DNA from: Clytia hemisphaerica
Lineage: Eukaryota; Cnidaria; Hydrozoa; Leptothecata; Clytiidae
Length of the DNA: 64,000 bases
Assembly: GCA_902728285.1 (NCBI GenBank)
Contig: CACVBU010001153.1
Location: forward strand, 248,001-312,000
Direction: 5' to 3'
A model generated the notes under the pieces. That model was not told the DNA's origin. It worked only from the letters and a program-made list of their open reading frames with translations, and did not search any database. Position numbers and translations under genes: made by a program. This document shows, in pieces, positions 21,993 through 33,500 of the stretch (position 1 is the stretch's first letter; the number at the start of each line of letters is the position of its first letter).

Positions 21993-22175
21993 ATACACGT
22001 TTTTTAAAAGAACAAACTATATAAGAATATACTTAAGGCTTCGATGGCCAAAATACTAAGAACAAGCTAAGAACATTTTAAAGCTTTGCGGACTCGAAAA
22101 CACCCGATTTCTTAGGAAAATGGACAAAATTACTCAGAAAACGGTGAAAATAAGAACATGTTAAGAACAAGAAGG
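21993..22175 (+). mobile_element. AAGAAC MITE, copy lacking its tail
   Basis: ATACACGTTTTTTAAAAGAA, CTTCGATGGCCAAAATACTA and the core CGATTTCTTAGGAAAATGG are present. It breaks after GTTAAGAACAAGAAGG. Confidence 0.6.
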
Positions 22176-22409
22176 TTTGAGTTCGCCCACTAACAAGCCT
22201 ACTAACGTACATAGTGACATTCTAGGGCTGGTATTCTTAGCATTGCGACTGCAGTCGGAGGCGACCCGATATCTCATCTTTGATATTTATCAATACGGAG
22301 GTAGGAGAGGGCACCACTCTTTCTCTCTGGATTGCTCTACTTCCTTATTCTTCTATTTGCTTAGCGTCAAACCGTGAGGCATCAAGTACCATTTTTGAAC
22401 TAAGAACGA

Positions 22410-22491
22410 AGTCTCTCGTTGGCCCAATCGAGGATTGAACACACGAACTTCCGCGTCAAAGCAGTAGCACTTTGCACTACAGTTCGATACA
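22410..22491 (-). repeat. tRNA-like sequence, probably a SINE fragment
   Basis: On the minus strand AACTGTAGTGCAAAGTGCTA resembles an A-box region, and TTCGTGTGTTCAATCCTC a B-box. The intervening CTGCTTTGACGCGGAAG sits where an anticodon arm would be, but the stems pair poorly. It is not a clean tRNA; it lies between two facing AAGAAC MITE fragments. Confidence 0.4.
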
Positions 22492-22496
22492 AATTA

Positions 22497-22713
22497 GTAT
22501 TCTTACAAAAAAAAAGTAGAAGCCTTGAAGCCTTCGAATGCTCTTAACTTTTTGGGTTTTAAGCCCGAAAATGTTCTTAATTTTGCCATTTTGTGAGCAT
22601 TTTTGTCCATATTATCCTAAAAAATCGGATGTTTTAAAGTCCGCAAAGTATTTTTTAGTATTTTGACTATTGAAGCCTTGTGTTCTTATATAGTGGTTTT
22701 TCTTATATAGAAA
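22497..22713 (-). mobile_element. AAGAAC MITE, divergent copy
   Basis: CTTAACTTTTTGGGTTTTAA, the inverted core CCTAAAAAATCGGATGTTTT and the terminus CTTATATAGAAACGTG. Confidence 0.55.
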
Positions 22714-23382
22714 CGTGAAGAGATGATATCTCAACAGACAATAGGGGTAATCTGAATACTAATTAAGTAATCAAACTTCTTTATTGACATTCTTATCACA
22801 AGTTTCGAGATTTCCCATTTGATTTTCGAAAGTAATCACTTAAAAGAAAAAGTTGTTGTTTGAATTTATAGTTCAACGACGCTTTCTTTCAAACGCCCCA
22901 CCCACCACTCCCCGGTTGCGACGGGACTTGCGTTAAGATTATCTAGCTCCGAGAATAGAGCTTTCAAAATAAGTTCTTCGCAAGTTGACACAGGATTTTG
23001 GCGAGTTGATTGTGCGCCTTTTCAACCGAAAGTATATCAGGTACATTGTTTGGGTTATATTTGAGCCTCTGTGCACTCTTGCCAAGGTTTATCGCCAGAG
23101 ACAGAAAATGGATTTACACAGCAAATTAGAGCATATTCTTGAAATTTTGGTAAATCATGTAGAATTTTGAGACGGGAAACCCTCTTTATATACTTCACTG
23201 AGACAGAAATTCGTCGGAGACAGAAGGCTTTTTAATATTGTTTTAATGAGATTGAAATAACGGATGAGAGGTTTTCTTATAATAAAAGAGAAAAAGAGAG
23301 CGGCTCTCACGAGTAAAGTATTTGTTTGAGCAGGCCAAAACATGAAGAATGAATTAAAAAATATCAATATCAAATACCGTGC
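22714..23382. other. intergenic; nothing recognised
   Basis: No repeat arms. The open frame at 22985-23170 (61 codons) is unsupported. Confidence 0.4.
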
Positions 23383-23429
23383 TCTGATTGGTTAAAAGAA
23401 AGCGCGTAAAACTGAATAGCCAATCAGAG
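23383..23429. promoter_or_regulatory. paired facing CCAAT boxes
   Basis: CTCTGATTGGTT at 23383-23394 and its inverse AGCCAATCAGAG at 23418-23429 are 23 bp apart. CCAAT/ATTGG with CAG-side flanks fits NF-Y sites, but the symmetry could equally mark transposon ends. No gene start is evident next to it. Confidence 0.3.
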
Positions 23430-23962
23430 GCGGTGGCCAGTTTTGTTCGCGCTTTTTTGTAGACGTGCCTTACTGCAAGGCGCCTGGATTCTAAACACAA
23501 TTCATCAGATGATTAGAACATGCCTGGTTTTGCCTGTTTGTACGATGATGTGTATTTGAATCGAGTTACGCGCTTTTTACGCTGATAATCTTAGAGTACT
23601 ATCCGTATCTCTTGAAAGGCTATGAAGTCCATTAACTTTCCCATAACCTGACATCAGATCGTGATTGTTTTCTGCCCACCACGCTAAAGAGATGGGTGAA
23701 TCAAAACAATCTGACGAATATGCAATCTCGAATCCGTGAGGACCGCGCTCGTCTAATAGTATTAGGAATGACAACAAAGTTTCGTGATTGTGTTTAAGAA
23801 TAGGGCGCCGTATCAGGAGAATTTAGTTTTTGACTTTCCGGCGCACAACGAGGATCTTGTTGTGGAATTTTCCGCGGAAGGTCTATTTTCCTCGGATGAT
23901 AATTTTCAAGGGCCTTCAGAGGTTTACCGTGCCCGTAAGAAAAATATGACCAGCTGTTATCA

Positions 23963-24060
23963 CCCAGCTGGCACACAACGTTGTTTCAACGTTTATTTAA
24001 CGTTCACAACGCCCATATAATGTTAAATGAACGTTGAAACAACGTTGTGTGCCAGCTGGG
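23963..24060. mobile_element. palindromic AACGTTG MITE, 98 bp
   Basis: CCCAGCTGGCACACAACGTT begins both strands and the arms extend to about 43 bp (GTTTCAACGTT and so on) around a 14 bp loop. Nearly a perfect hairpin. Confidence 0.75.
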
Positions 24061-24259
24061 CAGATTAGTTACCCTCCCAAGGCTTTGCAGGCGCCGAATT
24101 AGAAATAAATGGATGAATACTTTAATAATTGGTCATTTGAAGTAATAAAAATGACGCGTTCTATAGAAAAAGTAACAAAATTGTTTTATTACTGGTTAAC
24201 GATCAACCAAATCAAATAAGAGCTTATAATAATTTAATCTCATCCCCAACCATGATGAG

Positions 24260-24402
24260 TACACGTATTTTTATAAGAAGAAACTTTATAAGAACATAAG
24301 GAATCGATGCCCAGTTAAGAACATACTCAACAGGGTTGCAACTTGATAAATTAAGAACACCCGAAGGCTTCAAAAAAATTTAAACGGTCTTATAAAAAAC
24401 GC
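24260..24402 (+). mobile_element. AAGAAC MITE, internally deleted copy
   Basis: GTACACGTATTTTTATAAGA at the head and GGTCTTATAAAAAACGC at the tail with only about 100 bp between, so it is a short deletion derivative. Confidence 0.6.
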
Positions 24403-24758
24403 AGTATCTGAATTAAGATTAAACAACGAATCATCCTTGACTACTTACGATCATACCGATTAAAGTTTTTTAAACATTAAATTTTCAAACCCTTGAACTG
24501 TGGAACGACAGAAATTTATCAAACCACCTGAAAAAAACAAGTCAGATAGTTTGCCAATATTTATAAAAAATTCGAGAGTAAAAACATCAAACACCAAAAA
24601 ATCAACGATTGCAACATCAATTTAAAAGAGGTATAATCAGGTTGGCTAAATATTGGGTTGGCCTAAACAAAACAACTTTTCAATCAATGAAAATATCTCT
24701 CGCTACAAATAGTATCTAAAAAGAATTACGTTTTCAAAAACTGTGAAATGGTTACGGT

Positions 24759-24902
24759 CCCCTTCTCACAGACCCACTGAGACTCCTTCCCACTGGAATC
24801 CCCAGCCATAAAAATATGGGAATATCTATCCGCATCAACTTTTGATCTGTTATTTTTTACCCCCACTGGCTGATTAAATCCCACCGGGTCTGTGAGAAGG
24901 GG
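24759..24902. mobile_element. CTTCTCACAG TIR MITE
   Basis: CCCCTTCTCACAGACCC starts both strands (24759-24775 and the inverse at 24886-24902). The interior CTATCCGCATCAACTTTT is shared with 1300-1440. Confidence 0.7.
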
Positions 24903-25129
24903 ATGTATAGTCAGTTCAAAATAATCCTAATTTTTCTAATTATCACCTCTACAATTCAAAACTTTCTCTAATTCGAACTTGATCTCCGTAGCTGTAAAGA
25001 CTTACATAATATTCTGTAAAAGATATTCATCGTCCCTTGCATCAATAGCGATATGTATGGCACTTTTCCTGCGGTGGAGACTGTTAGTTTCTGATTTGTC
25101 TAGATCCTGATTGACTGAGGACGATGGTG

Positions 25130-25560
25130 AATCGACGGTTTTAACCCTCATTTTTTTCTAAGTTTTTTAAAGAAAATCACTAGTTCAAACTTCAAAGGCT
25201 CTAGAATCTCCAGATCTAGAAGGAGTTAGAAGCTCGTTTATAGTTCGTTGAATAGCTTAGAGTCTCTTCTTTCTTTTAGGCACCTTCGGCGCCGCCCGGT
25301 TTAGAAAGGGCGGGGTGGGCGGTGGTAAAGGGGGGTAGGTCCTCGCTTGAGGACAGAATCAAGTAAAGCAGGGCCAATTTTGGAGGTCCTTGGATCACAC
25401 GTTGACCAAAAATGGTCAAAAAACGGTCAAAATCTTAAAAAAGTGGATTTTTGTCAAATTTTTTGCATTTTTTGACTTTTTGGAGCTTAAAATCTCGCTG
25501 GAAAGACTCACTTTTTTTTCCTTTTTTTTTGCTTGACCATGAAGCCCAATCCAATTCCTA
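25130..25560. repeat. dispersed repeat D, copy 2
   Basis: Second copy of the 20095-20425 repeat, with an extra block at 25245-25330 (GGCACCTTCGGCGCCGCCCG) that is locally GC-rich. Confidence 0.6.
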
Positions 25561-26820
25561 CGAGTTAGACTAAAAATGACGATTTCTAACTCAAACTGGA
25601 CATAAGTTGTTTTTACTTTTAGTAAGAATTACAACGAAAGAACCGTACCCTGAGTATCAGAGGTTAAGTTTTCAAAGAAAATAGTAACCTCTGAAGACAA
25701 ATAATAGAAATTTTATCGCGCATGTGTCAATCTAATCACTGTAGAAAAAATCAAAGATGAAGAGCAAATATTACCATATTAATGTCTAGCAGACTGTATC
25801 AGTATGCAGTTTAATATTTACGAATTCCCCAGAAACCTCCAAGTGTAGTTGAAATGAGTTCATTTCGAAAGAAATCTTTTACATGATCCCCAAATGTATA
25901 AAAGTAATTACTAAACTTTTAATTATGGAAATGTCACTTTAATTGAATCGAAATAATAGACAGACTTTATGTTATGATTCTCTATCACTGACTCTTTTTA
26001 CAAAGCATTGATGACTTTTTGTAAGTTGTGTTTTCAACGACGGGAATAAAAATATCGACTATGACGCTCATCCAAGATCTTGGATGGTCGTCATGGTTAC
26101 TTTTGTTTTCGCTGATTGCGCGATGAATAGAATCTCGATTCGTCGGCATAGCGTAAATATATGATTTTGAGCTGTGCTTTTCACGGTAAAAGAACCGTCT
26201 AAGAACCCATTTTCAGTAATTTCAATTTGTGATATCTCAACTTTGGAAAATAATTAGACAAGAACACTTGGAGGTTTTACTCAGGACCGTAGAAGGTTAC
26301 TTCAGTCCAAATATATCTCAAACCGTCCGATTATCCCTTTAAAGATCTCAAGCCTTCTACTCATCCCCTCCCGAAAAGAGTTTCTTAAAGGAAGTATATA
26401 TTTAGAGATCTGTGATTGAAACAAAAGATCTCTTAGTGTCAGAGAAATGGTCTCTCATAGTAGGATCGTTATTTCCAAGCGGCTTCAAGATTCTTGACTT
26501 CCTTTTTCTTTTTGTATTAGAGCACTGTGACTTTAAATCGTGGTTTATGCAAAAATCGGGGAGAAAGTTAACAGATAAATCTCAACCTTACCTAAATAAC
26601 TGCTCATGAATTTTCCAACTGCGGATCGGTCGTGTTCTGTATCTTCGTTCATTCGTCTTTGCCCAATGTCTGTCATCTGCTTCCATCCTTAAAGGCTCAT
26701 TTGTAGAAAGGTTTGTACGTATACGTAAAACAAACATTTACGTGGAAACGCACGTTTTGGGATGACGTTTTGCAAGTAGTGGCAAATTTAAGAAATTTAA
26801 GCTAGAGCTAAAATTGTATG
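25561..26820. other. intergenic; nothing recognised
   Basis: No arms, tandem repeats or supported exons. An open frame at 26412-26609 has no recognisable content. Confidence 0.4.
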
Positions 26821-26822
26821 AA

Positions 26823-26990
26823 TTAACACATTACTGGCAAAACCGGAATGTTTCCGTAGAAAATATTACGTATCATGGTTGATTGGACATTATGTTTTTT
26901 GTTATCTGTTTTCGATAGTGGCAGCCTTGGTGGTGTTAATGGTCTCTCTTGGACACGATGTCTGATGTTCTTGATTCCATGGGCAGCTCT
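26823..26990 (-). CDS. possible terminal coding exon, gene unidentified
   Basis: On the minus strand TATTTTACAG is a good acceptor. It is followed by 55 codons beginning RAAHGIKNIRHRVQERPLTP and a proline-rich stretch, ending ILP-like PVLPVMC before TAA. The sequence looks protein-like, but no family is recognised. A 22 bp micro-exon with strong sites lies upstream at 28177-28198, although their phases do not join simply. Could be the last exon of a gene whose other exons were not found. Confidence 0.3.
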   Translation of the reverse strand, partial: RAAHGIKNIRHRVQERPLTPPRLPLSKTDNKKHNVQSTMIRNIFYGNIPVLPVMC

Positions 26991-27111
26991 CTGTAAAATA
27001 AAATTTGAATACTCAGACTGTCAACCTTTTTCGGCGATTTGTTAGTTAAAACACCGGAACTACCGGAAACATGTGACTATCAGTATTAATTATATTTGGC
27101 GCTTTCAAAGT

Positions 27112-27180
27112 CGTATTTCAATGGGTGAGATTGGATTTTCATCGAATAATGAAGGATATCGAATAATAGAACGTCATTTA
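27112..27180. repeat. fragment of the TTCGAA MITE family
   Basis: GGATTTTCATCGAATAATGA and ATCGAATAATAGAACG are inverse to the fragment at 7143-7215. Confidence 0.35.
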
Positions 27181-27654
27181 AGAGAATTTCTTGTTGACGG
27201 TGACTTTCAATTTCATAAGGATTTTCGGCCAAAAATATCCTGCAACCAAATTAAAGGGGCAAAAAATCTTTTTCGGCATTCCACCAAATTAAATGTCCAC
27301 CAAATTCTTTTTATTTAAGGGATAGTAATAGTAGTAGAATATGTTAATGCATCTTACCTTTTTTGTGCATCTTGCTCCACAAGCCAGTCAATAAAAAATC
27401 ACATTTTTGATAAGCAAATCACCAGTCACAAGAAGTTTACTTTTCCCTATCATTTAACCGAAGAAATGAACTACAACGGCGATATTTATAAACGAAAGAA
27501 GAACTTGAAGCGACAAGAAGGCCCAGCGACAAAGCGATTGATTACTTTAAGAGCAGAAACCTTCACGAGGTTGCAAAATCGCAAAATTTCGCCAATTAAA
27601 CTTTCCTCAATTTTACTCTTGGGATGAATTCACATAGTTTCAGAACCAAAAGCA

Positions 27655-27850
27655 AGGGGGTGTTAAAAGTATGACTTTCCTAAGGGGGGACTTTTTACCT
27701 AAGGGGGGTCTTCTTAGATAAAGGGGGATCTTCCTTGAATTATGACTCTTGTACAATCGTTTCATTTATACTGATTTTCTAAGGGGGGTGTGAAATTTCA
27801 AATGAATTTCCTATAAGGGGGGGTTCCTCTTACCGAAGTGGGGGGTCTTG
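27655..27850. repeat. cluster of G-runs (AAGGGGGG reiterations)
   Basis: CTAAGGGGGGACTTTTTACC, CTAAGGGGGGTCTTCTTAG and four to five similar blocks occur within 200 bp on the plus strand. This may be an eroded minisatellite or G-rich transposon end. Confidence 0.4.
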
Positions 27851-28176
27851 ACCCCTCTAGAAACTACGATTCAGCGGATATAACGAATTTTAGAATGTTA
27901 TTGCATTTTGCAGGCAAAAAGCGATAAAAATGCACAAAAACTGAAAACTGAGTATAAAATAGCAACAAAAGTCTACTTTTCGCGCGGAAAAAAACTTTCT
28001 TCTAAATTATTCTTTTAATATTAATTTGAAATCGACAGCACTCGGCCACACCCCTCCCATAACCAGAAGATGTGAAGATATTATGACCGAATAACAACAA
28101 GAAGCCAAAGCGGCATGAAGCCCAATGGCATGGCAATAGTCGAATGTTTGTTAGCCATGCGTTTTTCCAAACTTAC

Positions 28177-28198
28177 TTGAATTGATAATGGGCTCCTT
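28177..28198 (-). CDS. possible 22 bp micro-exon
   Basis: TGTCTGTTTTTGCAG is a consensus acceptor and CAA followed by GTAAGTTTGG a consensus donor, bracketing AAGGAGCCCATTATCAATTC plus two bases. Both sites are strong, but no partner exons are certain. Confidence 0.25.
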
Positions 28199-28336
28199 CT
28201 GCAAAAACAGACATAAACGACCACAGACAGCGACATGGTAAAATGAAGGGCCTGATAATGGGCAAAAAAGTGTCCAACTAGCATACGAACAGAGGTCTAC
28301 AGTCGTTTACAATCTCACCAGGATAGACCATGGAAT

Positions 28337-28576
28337 ATGCAAAGTACTGGAAGAATAGAGAGAACCAAAGAACTATTTCTGAATATTTGTGGACTTTACA
28401 TAAAATATTTCTTTAGAAAAAGCATAGTTATGGCATTCAAAAGAGTCACGAGAAAAATAAAAAGGGATACCTTTGCGGTGATTAACCAGAGATTTCAAAA
28501 CAATCAAATGAAGTCATTCTTCTCTTTAACCAAAGTTGCTGAAAATTCCATATTTGATACTCCATCTGAATCATAA
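28337..28576 (+). CDS. unidentified 79-codon open frame
   Basis: ATG at 28337, stop TAA at 28574. Lys/Arg-rich middle (FKRVTRKIKRDTFAVINQRF). No family recognised and no splice or repeat support. Confidence 0.15.
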   Translation: MQSTGRIERTKELFLNICGLYIKYFFRKSIVMAFKRVTRKIKRDTFAVINQRFQNNQMKSFFSLTKVAENSIFDTPSES

Positions 28577-29101
28577 TCACCGGATTCCTTGCATCTTCCG
28601 AGTCTTTTGTATGATATTTAGTTTAGCTAGATTGTTATTTTTCTGCTGTAAGAAAACAAAATAAACAAAATCATATAATTAAAGTATTTTTGATATGCGT
28701 AAGTCATTTTTATGACGGAAACATCCTAAAAAAGCTGGGAATATTTTAAAAACGAGGTAAGTGTTACTCGTGACTTTATTAATGAAAAGGTCTGTGCTGA
28801 TAACATTTTAGGGAGACTTGTAAGATTTTAAAATGGTACAGGACTTCGGAAATGATAAGGAACGTAGCCGGAACAGACAGAAGAAATGTAAAAAAACTTA
28901 TTATAGTCAAAAGTACGATTTTGAATAATATCTAAGATATCATATAAAATATAATTGGTTTATAGTAGTCATAAAATAAACAAAAACATTAAAAAAAGAT
29001 AAAAACCAAAATTTAGAAAAAAATCGAGGCTGGTCAAAAAGCAAAGACTTCGGTACGCATAAAGTATTCAAAATGGAAACTCGGAAACGTCCTTAACCTA
29101 A

Positions 29102-29292
29102 CAGCGAGCTTATGTATTTGCACTTTTGAGGGCGGTACAGTGATTGAAGCGATTTGGGAAAACCCGCAGTTCCGACTGGCAAAACCGAGGACGGTAAAGT
29201 GCTGTTTTACTGTCGTCTTCAGCTGGCTAGAATCTAATCAAGTTAGAACCTTACCGTCCCCGTCGCAGAAAAACACATACATTTAAACTCGT
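29102..29292. repeat. dispersed GAGTTTATGTAT-ended element, copy 4
   Basis: Matches 613-800 closely: GAAGCGATTTGGGAAAACCC, GAGGACGGTAAAGTGCTG and GTTAGAACCTTACCG are shared in order. Confidence 0.6.
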
Positions 29293-29459
29293 TTAATAGA
29301 TGCCGAATGACTGTAAACACTTTATCGAAAAAAAGGCTATTTGTATCATTTTGGTCATTCAGGGTTATCAGAAAAAAGTCGTTTTATCATGGTTTGACGA
29401 TGATACAACAACAAAAAATTCTTGTCTCATAATAGGCATATTATGCACAAAAAGTACAG

Positions 29460-29657
29460 TTATATAATTATCAGAAGAAAGACTATTTTTCTATCCAAGG
29501 TAGAGGTAGACACAGCTCTAACTTGTGACCAAGAAACCAATTCCCAGTGACTAATTCCTCTCACACTTTTTATCCATATATCTCTTCTGGATAAAAGTTT
29601 CATACGTTGTAATTTATCACTATCAGAAGAATCATTATTTTCTCCAAGAGAAAGCAC
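29460..29657 (-). CDS. unidentified open frame just downstream of PELP1
   Basis: 65 codons with an acidic start (ENNDSSDSDKLQRMKLLSRR) then HWELVSWSQVRAVSTST. The codon pattern looks protein-like, but no domain, acceptor or donor is convincing. Could be PELP1 3' flank. Confidence 0.15.
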   Translation of the reverse strand: MLSLGENNDSSDSDKLQRMKLLSRRDIWIKSVRGISHWELVSWSQVRAVSTSTLDRKIVFLLIII

Positions 29658-29893
29658 TAGGTAGGTGACATGACTTTAGCAAACCAACAAAGTTATGAGT
29701 GGTGCTTAAATAATATTGTTATCACAATGACTGATACATGTCTCACTTTTATCCCATGTTGATATAGTTGTGGAGGGATGTATGTGTAAGCTGTGTCATT
29801 CCAGTATCATAGATTCCATTCTCCATAAAGTCCTCAACCAACATTTAAAAAAAGATTTTCTTAGCATAATATTTCAGTTCTGTATAACGCATT

Positions 29894-30574
29894 TCATTCT
29901 TCACAAAAAGTACTAATAATATTCTCAAATTCCTCATCCACATCGACAGTTTTCGAGGCTACTTTTGAGCGTTTCGAGGCTGGTTCATTTTCTTCATCAC
30001 TGCTGTCCAAAACAACGACATCGTTGATGGGAGGTTGTTGGTGAGTATTTCCATTAACAGAGAGACTTGGTGACTCAGATAGGATATGGTTCGCTGTATC
30101 AGAGATATGCACTGCTTGACGCTGATGGTCATATATCTCTGATGTCAGGATTGTGTTTTTACGTCTCGGCGAACGTAGAGATTGATGTTGTTGTGGACTT
30201 GAAACATTTTGTTGGCGACTCTCCGTCGTTCTTGTTGGTGTGACACCTTGAGTATTGCTCCTTCTAGGAGAAGCTGAAGGTTGTCTGGTGGGTGTGCGCC
30301 TTGATTGTGGGAGCTCTTTGGTATGACCATTTGGGGTAGTAGGTGTAGTTGAGCCTGAGTTTCTTCTTCGCGGTGACGTTAATAGCGGTATTCGCGAGGA
30401 AGGGTGGATTGGCTCAGGATGGATGTTCACATCTGTGTTGACGGAAATAGATCCATTGGCTGGTGGTGTTTGGCAGGATTTGGCAGATGTGTTGAACGGT
30501 GCAGTTGTCATGTTGTTCTGTGGGGGTAAATCTGTTTGCGAAGACTGGGTCCAAACGTCCATTGTGTTTGTTTG
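29894..30574 (-). CDS. PELP1: PELP1 last exon (C-terminal tail)
   Basis: Acceptor CTTTCAG, then CAAACAAACACAATGGACG in phase 0. The tail is low-complexity Ser/Pro/Thr/Arg with repeated SPRR and TP motifs, then the acidic SUMO-interacting-like motif and a short final helix EFENIISTFCEE, comparable with the conserved C-terminal segment of other PELP1 proteins. Confidence 0.8.
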   Translation of the reverse strand, partial: QTNTMDVWTQSSQTDLPPQNNMTTAPFNTSAKSCQTPPANGSISVNTDVNIHPEPIHPSSRIPLLTSPRRRNSGSTTPTTPNGHTKELPQSRRTPTRQPSASPRRSNTQGVTPTRTTESRQQNVSSPQQHQSLRSPRRKNTILTSEIYDHQRQAVHISDTANHILSESPSLSVNGNTHQQPPINDVVVLDSSDEENEPASKRSKVASKTVDVDEEFENIISTFCEE

Positions 30575-33500
30575 CTGAAAGATTAATCACAGAAAAAGAT
30601 ATCATAAATCAATTATGTAAAGGTCAGCAGCTTTGTATCTTCTTCAGAGAATTAAAGGTTTTATTTTTACATAAGTGTTCCCGTTTCATATCAGACACAT
30701 ATTTCATATCAGGACAGTGTCTTCCTTTTGCTATATCATGCTGATATAAACAAAAAATGCGTTTCTTTTCCTCTTTCTGACCAATCTTGCTCCACATCCG
30801 TGTCAATTTAATGTGAAAAAGTTTCTAAATAAAAATTGATGAATAAGCAAACGATATCACTCTTATTTAAAAACAAAACCTTTAATCATAAAATGATGAA
30901 GCAAAATATTGGCCATTTGAGTCAAATGTCTACAGGAAGATCAAAATCAAGCGAAATAACATCATGATTAATGAATTTCAGAATCACAGAAGCATCTTAT
31001 TCTCAATCTAAAAGACTTTTCATTAAGGTTTATAATCAATTTGTGAGAGAAATCGTGTGTAGCCAAAGCATTAAGGGGATAAAGAATATCACTTTGAAAT
31101 CAATACCTTATTTTGTAATGATTGCTCATCAATATCCATAGCTTTTCCATTGTTGTTATTGTCATCTATATTCCCAAAAGACACCATCTTTGGTGTTCCT
31201 CTCAGCTCTGGTGTGGATGAATGGAGAACTTGATCATAATTCAAGAGGACTTGTTGACAGTATGATTTAATTTCCGAACATTGGCTTCCTATGAAAGCAT
31301 TCATCCTGAAGATTGAAAGTATGATTGATGTTGGAATCTGTACCATGTTATGGTGAAGATGCAATAAAGATGATAGGGTCTCCAGGTAGTTCAGTTTGAT
31401 CTTATCGGTATACTGTCCAATCTGGTGGAAGGGATTCTCAGACAACTTGGAGTGAATGATGAGAAGTGCTGATATGATTTTCTGCATCATGTCTGATGAT
31501 AAGGTATGTCCAGCTTCGGTGACGACCATTGATAGTGTTCTGTATGCAGATTCTGTATTCTTAATACTGCGTGTTGAAACTCCTATCTGTTGGTTGTTTG
31601 AAGAGATTTGATCGATGTCTCTACTGAACGCTTTCGCTTGCTGGTTCTTTTTCTTCTTTTTCGTGTGTTGTGTTTCTTGCTTCAATTTTGGAGCATTATT
31701 CATTTCAAGTTTAATGTCATTTAGCACACAATCCAAAATATCCGCAAAACTTGTACAATTTGTAAAGGATAGGAAACAGTGTCTGATACAGTGTTGAAAC
31801 GTTTCATAACATTGGCTTTTGTATTTAAAACCAGGATGTGATAATACTCGTAGAATACTTTTGCTTATTAAATCAGTGTAGGGTGCAAAACATAGCGAAA
31901 ACTGTTTACAGCATGTCCCAAAACAAGTCATCAAGTTTGAAAGTAAACCATCCAATGTTATGCTGACTGTGGACTTCTCAATTTGAAGATCAGACCGTTT
32001 TTCGAAATCGATATCCAGTAGATTTATCACTTCACAAAACGTATGGACGATAATAGAAAGTGGAATGTGAACAACAAAAGAAGTGGATCTTTTGAGTAAC
32101 CCATTTAGCATTTGCAATAATTTCTCGATCCTCAAAAGACATAACAAACCAGAATTTATTACAGATCCCTCATATTTAGGGAAAGGTAAAACAAAAATTT
32201 CATCCATTTTATTTGTTTGGTTCTCATTATTTGCGTTCATAAGATCCGTACTGAAAACACATATGGATTTCAACAGTTTTGTAACATACTCTTGCCAGTT
32301 TTCTTTATGTTTGAAGTGTTTCTCACCGCCTGAGCCTATCTGAGGGAGCAAACTGAATGCATGTGAAGCAGTAATTGAAATTTGATTATCAATAGAAGGG
32401 ATGAAACTTAGAAGAAGGTTTTCAATCTTTTTACGTTGTCGCCCACATGTCCCGGAGTATAACTTCATGCATGTTGTCAATAGGTGCAGTGTATTGACAT
32501 GCGGTGGTAGAGATGGACCTGAAAGTACAAAATGTAGTATTAAAGACTGTCTAAATATAATCTGCATCACAGACGAAAAGCAAATTAATTTCTCTTGCGA
32601 TTCAATATGAATATGCATGCCTCTGGGCAACATCTACACTAGAAGTGAATGAAAGCTCAAATTTGCTTTCTTTTTTGCTATTTTTCATGAAAATATCCAA
32701 AATTACGATGTGTTGAAAATGACAGAATTCACAAAAACCTATATCTCAGGGGGTTCTTGAGAGTATTAAATAATTAAATGTGTGTGAGAATCTTTGGGAT
32801 TATAGTAGTGACAATTAGCACAGAGATCAGGGGGGGGTCAGTACTAAAATGTAAGACATACATGAGTACTAAAAGGATTTTCGCTAATTTTTGACATACC
32901 CCCACCTATTTTTCGAAAATGTTATTTTAGTACACATGTACTAAAATTATTTTGAGCAATTTAACATAGATAACACCCATTTTTTGCCCTTTTACGGCTT
33001 TAAATTTACCAAAATGGGGTCATTGTTACAAACCTAGTCGAATTTAGTGCATCAATCTGCAAAATAATATAATTTTATTACTAAACTGTGCTGAACTGTA
33101 CATAAAAATATTTTTAAAAAATATTTAAAAAATTGGAAAAATTCTGAAAGATTTCTGAAGATTTTTTCGAAAATTCCTGAAAAAAAAATCAAATTTTTTC
33201 CAAAATTGTTAAAAAAATGCTCCATTTTGGCTGATTTTAGAACAAAATACTAAGATTTTTTTAAGGGACCACCCTTTTTGGTATTTTAGTACACATGGTA
33301 CTAAAATTATTTTTGAGCTTTTTTGCAGTACCACCACGTCACTAAATGTCATGATGTCTGAGATTTTAGTACCGACCCCCCCCCTGCAGAGATCAAGGAA
33401 CTATAATATATTACCTGTTAACAACTGCAGTAAAGGTTCCAATCCTTTCGTTGAAAACTCACGAGAAATCTTCTCAGCCAGAACAGACTTAGTCACGATT

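Noticed and set aside
22410-22491. Functional tRNA gene
   Set aside because: A- and B-box-like segments are present, but acceptor and anticodon stems do not pair convincingly, so a SINE fragment is more likely.
2938-24402. AGAACA copies as steroid-receptor half-sites
   Set aside because: The hexamer is part of the transposon's internal repeat, and spacing is not that of an inverted hormone-response element.
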